Shown here: positions 59,052 through 64,000 of the stretch, in pieces
Layout of the letters: each line of letters begins with the position of its first letter
Numbering within the stretch: the first letter of the stretch is position 1
Source of the DNA: Blastomyces gilchristii SLH14081
Taxonomy: Eukaryota; Ascomycota; Eurotiomycetes; Onygenales; Ajellomycetaceae
DNA length: 64,000 nt
Direction: 5' to 3'
Assembly: GCF_000003855.2 (NCBI RefSeq)
Contig: NW_003101682.1
Location: forward strand, 5,978,524 to 6,042,523
Position numbers and translations under genes: made by a program
The notes under the pieces: generated by a model
Databases searched by the model: none
What the model saw: the letters and a program-made list of their open reading frames with translations, nothing else
Told to the model about the DNA's origin: nothing

Positions 59052-61726
59052 TTTGGCAGTGCCCTATCTTAGAAATGGCGGCAGCTGTTCTGAAGTTGTT
59101 GAGGTGCGCGTGAAGGCAAACTATCCAGGTGACATTGTCGCAGCAAAGCTGGTGGAGGTTTTTTTTCTCTGGTTTTGGCTGTGGCTGCAGGTGGAGCCGA
59201 GGCTAAGCCGAAATAGTGAAACAATTGCCGATTCTGGGGTTTAGTTCCTAGTCTGGGCGCTTACAGAGCGCCCAAGCGCCCGCTAAGTTTTCTTCCTCAC
59301 GTCGATGTAAAAGCAATAAGGGGATGGAGGAGGAAGAAGAATCTCAGCAACAAGCTCGAATGCTCAATCCTGGGCCTGTGAGGGGATATGCCACCTGTAA
59401 CAAACATGTACATAGCATATGCAAAAATACAAGTATAATTTGGTTATCTATGTGCGGCTTATTGTTACAACTGCCCATTAACTCAAGATATTGGCGAGGC
59501 GTCTCTGGGGGTAGTTGCTAGGAACTGGAAGCCAGAGAAAACAGGAGAGGTGTGTAGTGATGTTCTCTCATATGTGGGCAAGTGGAACCTGTGAGATCGA
59601 AGCTGGTTGGAAGCGTTCCGCGATGCCCGTTGCAAGGGATGGAGAGACAAAACAAAGCCATCTCTCCCCATTTCCCGTCTTTCCCTGATCCTTGGTTCAC
59701 TAGGTCGAACTATTGAAACAGATGTGATGTTGCTTTCAGTCCAGAACGGCCCACCAGTTAAACTTGTTTCTGACAGAATATTTCACTTTCAAGGTGAAGC
59801 TTGTGGAGACTTTAAAGAAAGATATCCTACAGCTGTGAACCCAAACTCGTGAACAAAGATTAAAATCATAATGACTAGTGGCCCTCACTGCCTTGAATGT
59901 TTGCCTCAGAACTTTTTTTATCCCGCCCGCAGTAATCTGTACTGACATCGAAATAGTACAGGTAAGTTTGCTTCCCGTGTTCCGATCGGTAATTATTGAA
60001 GATCTTCCTAAGAGCGCTCGGCCAGTTGCGAAACTGGGGCTTGCTTGATACAGAGTACGGAGTACGGAGTAGACGGCAGAGAAACGGGCTTGGGCCGATC
60101 TCAACAACTTCCAAACAACTGAATATTGCAAAGGTTCACCGCTGCTCCTTCTCTCTGTCTTCACTGTTGAGTATCGTTAGCATATGTTCTCGAATGTTTG
60201 CTCTGGTACGAAGCACAAGGATCTTGTTTTGGGTCTTATTTTGGTCCAACCAACCAGGCTTCGCGGGAACCAACGGGAATGGGAACCGAGAGAACATTTT
60301 ACTGTGGGAAGACAGGGCTGTGTCCGGCTGCTCCTAACAAGGAGATAGAGTGCAATTTCATTGGATTCGGTTGAAGGGCATGGTTCATGGGCCCCAGCTA
60401 TAACCCGCACTGATATACAGTACAGTGCGCAGTACGGAGTAAATTTGACCAAACGGCCCTCATATAATTGCTGGCGGTGGGGGGGGGGGGGGGGAAGATC
60501 GCTTAATTCCACTCCCCATGGTAAGAGGAGTGGCTGCTGCCTGTGAGCGCCCATGTGTCCTTGCGTCCCCCGCTGACCCAGTTGTCTGATGGCCGTCCAG
60601 CTGAAATAACAACTTGTGAGAGTTGTAGTTGTGTCACCACTCCAAAGGGGCACGCAACTGCCACGGCCCCTGGAGCCCCAGTACAACTTCCAACCACCTA
60701 TTCCTCCACTCCCTCCGCCACTTCTAACTTCACCTCCATCAGTTCGCCTTCAAGACCGCCCAACCTTTGGGGTCTGTGTTGACTATGCCCTCTGTCATGG
60801 AGAAGTGGCCTTTTATTGACATCTGCAGATTTCAATCGGTTCCTCCCGAACACCTTCGTGGTGTAGTTTATTTCGGTCCACTAACTCGTGGCATCGCCAT
60901 GAGTGAGCTCGTCAGTCAGCTGTGTCTATCTGGTCTGAGGCCATTACAAGCCTGTGAATTTCCTCCTCGATGCTTCAAACTATGGGTCTGGGTATGGTAC
61001 CTTGTAACTGACGATGACAGGCCCTGCAGCTGACCAATTTCTCCCACTTCCTAGACTTACCAACCCTTGACTTCTCTGTCATATTCGTCTTCCCCATCTG
61101 CATATGGTGCAAATAGATGGCGCGTGTATTCGTCTTTCGTGGTTGAGGTTGATGTGTCGTACAGTTAATTGAATAAGGCACACAGAACAAATGCCTTCGG
61201 ACACCATTCAGGCGACAGCTTTCCTGCCGAATTCCGGAAATTCTTCTCTTCTGGTAAAACAGTTGTCCCGAAGTCTCCATTACATGATATATCAGCGGTT
61301 GAACGGCCGGTGGCGCGGATGCGTGTTATGAGATGAATATTCGATCCCTTCCAGAAAGGAACCCTGCCAGTGTTGGAGTTATCGGTAGCTGGAAACGTGT
61401 AATTTGGTGTGAAAGACAGCATTATTAACTGGGACAAAATGGCTTGGGGCCATTTAATAACAAACGGAATTGCCTGGGTATATCCATCCCCTTCTCTTTC
61501 TATGTATTTGAAACAATGCTAAGGCTTCGTGACATTAACAGGCTGATGAAACTGAAATTACATCCATGGGTAGCAGAGATGGACTTGAATGAATATTTGA
61601 TTCGTGGTAACCCCTAGTATCCTAGCTAGGAGACAGAAAAATGGCATACTAAAAGCAAACAATACCCTTCCGATTGCCACGGCTTGCGATCCTTCAACAC
61701 ATTTTCCCCATGCAGTTCGATTTGTA
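59052..61726. other. Long intergenic region without a supported gene
   Basis: About 2.7 kb of normal composition. Several open frames exist but none has family resemblance or a splice pattern. Noticeable items are GAGTACGGAGTACGGAGTAG (60052-60071) with a second CAGTACGGAGTA near 60430, and a run of 16 G (60479-60494). TACGGAGTA repeats are frequent in eurotiomycete intergenic DNA. A non-coding transcript cannot be excluded. Confidence 0.5.
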
Positions 61727-63211
61727 TTACTCACAGTATGCAATGTAGCCGGCGGCTGTACTAACTGATCACGGCTTTTGGCCAATGGCAACATATCTAT
61801 CTCATCAGTCAGATGAGTGGAACCTAGACACTCCAGAAACCCAATCTATAGGACACTTACAGCGGGAAATATGCCTTAAGAGATAGGTTATCTACCTCGG
61901 TGCGAGCTTGGGCGACAAGTACCTCAAATTCTTCTCGAGACATGTTCATTCGCTTCATAAGTGGATATAATGCCAACGAACCGAGAAGGCTATAGACATT
62001 TGGCCTATTCATGCTTCCTATCCCACGCAAACGGGCGTCTGAGAAGTGTCAGTGAGCATTCGTTCAGGAAACGGCCGTTCAATACGCTTACCATTTGGCC
62101 AAGGAGCCAAAGGGACATTAATCAATGTCGTTTGGATATTGGCGAACCCGGCAGATTCCAGAAGGCCTTTCAAATTCATTGCAACTCTAGGGTCTTTCAC
62201 GTCCTCGATGCTTTGAAAATATTTCGAACTCCACTGCCTCAAGGCGTGATCATGGGTAATAGTACCGTTATCTGATTGTACATTGAAGTATATTTCGACC
62301 ATTTGTACCCAACCGCCACGTCTCAGCGTTCTAATTGTGAGGATGATTTGATCAGTCGGACTATTCCCCTCAGTGCAACTACCTATTTCAATCGTGCTTG
62401 TATAGTTTTATATATTCAAGTGGGTTTAGGATAGCTGCTTACTTTTTTATATCCCTAATATAGCTCGGCCATCTCTGTCTATGCAATCCGGAAGCGACAA
62501 GCCTGGAGTGAACAACGTCGAAATAGTTTGGTTTAAATGTGAACGGTCGATTTAAGTCATCAACCTAGTTACGAGAAGAAAGTTAGCCAAGGAAATCGCC
62601 CGATGGATGGGGTAGAATGAAAGTCTGGTGGTACCCCCGAGACTTTCGTCTCGAGTGCCCAGCGTCCGGTATGTGACTTGACAATTGAATCGCAGGGCTA
62701 TAAATTAACGGGGACCCAAGGCGAGGTACCCGAAACTATCATGTTCAACTGACCTGCAGCCATAGGTTCTCAGGCGTTTCATCCGGCCTCATGTGCGGAG
62801 ATATATCTACCCCGATAACCTTCAAATGGCATTAGCATGGGTCACTGTGAGCGCATCATCAGTACCTACTTCACAAGATGGATATTTTTCCGCAACTTCG
62901 ACAGCCCAACTTCCGGTCCCATAACCGCAATCAAGAACTCGTTTTGGCGAGTCCACTGGAGGAAATATCAATCGCTCGTCGAAAACTGTGCTGAGAACGC
63001 GATGTTGTAGCTCCAGTCGTTCAATTTCATCCTACATTCTGTCAGCCGACGGACTCTGGCAATAGATGAAGTGTTTGATATGAGCCTTACATCGTCGATA
63101 GGCCCAAAATAAATGGCATTTTCCACAGAGTAATTTTGAAACTCTCTCCCTTGATATGTGATTAGTTCAAGGAAACATTCGTCTAATTCCGTGGTTCCAG
63201 ATTCCGGGTTC
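61727..63211 (-). CDS. LaeA-like SAM-dependent methyltransferase (ends unresolved)
   Basis: Clear exons on the minus strand: 63211-63091, 63031-62870, 62819-62754, 62564-62443, 62330-62092 and 62038-61861, all joined by GT-AG introns in consistent phase. Landmarks are YQGREFQNYSVENAIYFGPID, the SAM motif VLDCGYGTGSWAVEVAEKYP, VIGVDISPHMRPDETPENLW, VDDLNRPFTF, RRGGWVQMVEIYFNVQSDNG and KAYFPL. The first exon and start codon lie upstream of 63211 and were not found. At the other end, phase and family similarity fit a last exon 61748-61727 (YIAYCE then stop), but the base pair before it is GG instead of AG. The substrate is unknown. It is only distantly similar to the methyltransferase at 22681. 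Confidence 0.7.
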
Positions 63212-63222
63212 CTGAGAAGCAA

Positions 63223-64000
63223 TACTGGCGTCAGTTATTTTGCACTTTGCGGGAATCACGGAATCACAAAACGGGATTTTGGTACATGATCTTAGCCTTA
63301 TTTCGGAATATATTCCCGATATATTGCGAGTATCCAGGACTGGAGGAAGGAGAGAAAATTGACTCTGGAATGGTATTTTCTGATGCACGAATGGTACCGA
63401 CTAATATTCTGGTTGAGGTTGGAGTGCGGTCAAAAATTGATGAAGTACAATACCCCTTTCGTTTTGCACTGATGCCTTCGCGTCACTGAAGTTACTGTTA
63501 GATGCGGAAACGGATTGAGCTTAGATTTGTTCAGGATAGCGTCGCATTCGGTTCAGATCAACCGGACTTTTATATTGTACAGTTTTTTTGTTCCGCAGTG
63601 CGTACCCCTGTCTTGCATCAATCTTGGAAAAGAAAATCTTAGGGATGTTGAGCGTCGGAGAAATCCAGTCGCGACTGACTGCCCGTCACATCTACTGACC
63701 ATCCGCAAGGCTCCTCTTCTCCGCCTATTTCCCGTGCGATTCCCTCATCGCCAGCAATGTTCGCTTTGCTCTTAGTCGAATTCGTGGTCTTGGGGCTCCA
63801 TAAAATTAAGGCGAAAATGGCTAATAACGCTCCTACAACCGGGCCAAAGCGATATGCATGGTTAAACGGGGAGAAACTAATGGCGAACTGGATGGAGAGA
63901 GCCATGTTAAACTGGCCTTAACTAGTTGGGTTTTCATACCACTGGACTGCAGAAATGTCTTTCGAAAGTCCAAATTACCAGAGCTGACGATTGGTGAATC
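63223..64000. other. Right edge, possible small membrane protein or upstream exons
   Basis: It should hold the start of the minus-strand methyltransferase. A minus-strand frame 63905-63639 (88 codons) starts MALSIQFAISFSPF and has one strong membrane segment (residues about 21-36), followed by a polar tail. It might be a small protein or the N-terminus of a gene with further exons, but I see no family match. Nothing else is supported. Confidence 0.3.

Noticed and set aside
60177..60686. A 169-codon minus-strand frame as a gene
   Set aside because: It covers a 16-G run read as polyproline, has no domain, and overlaps several equally long frames on the other strand.

Overview
This window comes from a filamentous ascomycete, most likely a eurotiomycete. 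The genes carry many short GT-AG introns, and the housekeeping genes look ascomycete. The genome alternates between gene islands of normal base composition and very AT-rich blocks of dead transposons that look mutated by repeat-induced point mutation (RIP). I would guess Onygenales (Blastomyces-like), because such two-speed genomes are typical there, but the sequence alone does not prove it.

Layout. Positions 361-21943 are one nested transposon stack. A reverse-strand Fot1/pogo DNA transposon has been split by a 5'-truncated Tad-type LINE (1211-6544), which itself carries a tRNA-derived SINE (1319-1684). A Copia element (Copia-1, 7994-21923) sits in the right end of the Fot1 element, and it carries a hAT-like MITE (8500-9010) and a complete Gypsy element (10772-19015). 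A small unmutated gene island follows (about 21946-25177) with an apparently intact 12-exon SAM-dependent methyltransferase gene.

Positions 25178-44267 are a second stack. The outer element is Copia-2, with 110-bp LTRs and a GTTTT target duplication. It carries a miniature LTR element (TRIM) in its 5' LTR, a complete Gypsy element of the chromodomain type (26504-34308), a second and longer copy of the same LINE (about 36097-42762) that contains an unmutated solo LTR (40629-41163), and a second hAT-like MITE (43586-44091). Target-site duplications can be read for nearly every insertion, so the order of events can be reconstructed.

From 44268 to the end is a gene-rich island. RRP8 (rRNA methyltransferase, +) and PUP2 (proteasome alpha5, -) converge. 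PUP2 and a GCP2-like gamma-tubulin complex gene (+) diverge around a 939-bp MITE whose ends match the Fot1 element. POT1 (peroxisomal 3-ketoacyl-CoA thiolase, -) and FAT1 (fatty acid transporter/very-long-chain acyl-CoA synthetase, +) diverge from one promoter and act in the same fatty-acid activation and beta-oxidation route. FAT1 carries a 7-bp tandem-repeat frameshift. KRR1 (small-subunit processome, -) follows. A second LaeA-like methyltransferase gene (-) lies near the right edge and I could not fully resolve its two ends.

The most interesting signals are four. The SINE and the LINE share a 3' end. The Fot1 transposon and the MITE share doubled subterminal motifs. The mutation context in the dead elements is unusual, because tryptophan codons mostly decayed to TGA. 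FAT1 contains three copies of a heptamer where two would keep the frame. All intron calls were made by eye from splice signals and family knowledge, without transcripts or database searches.
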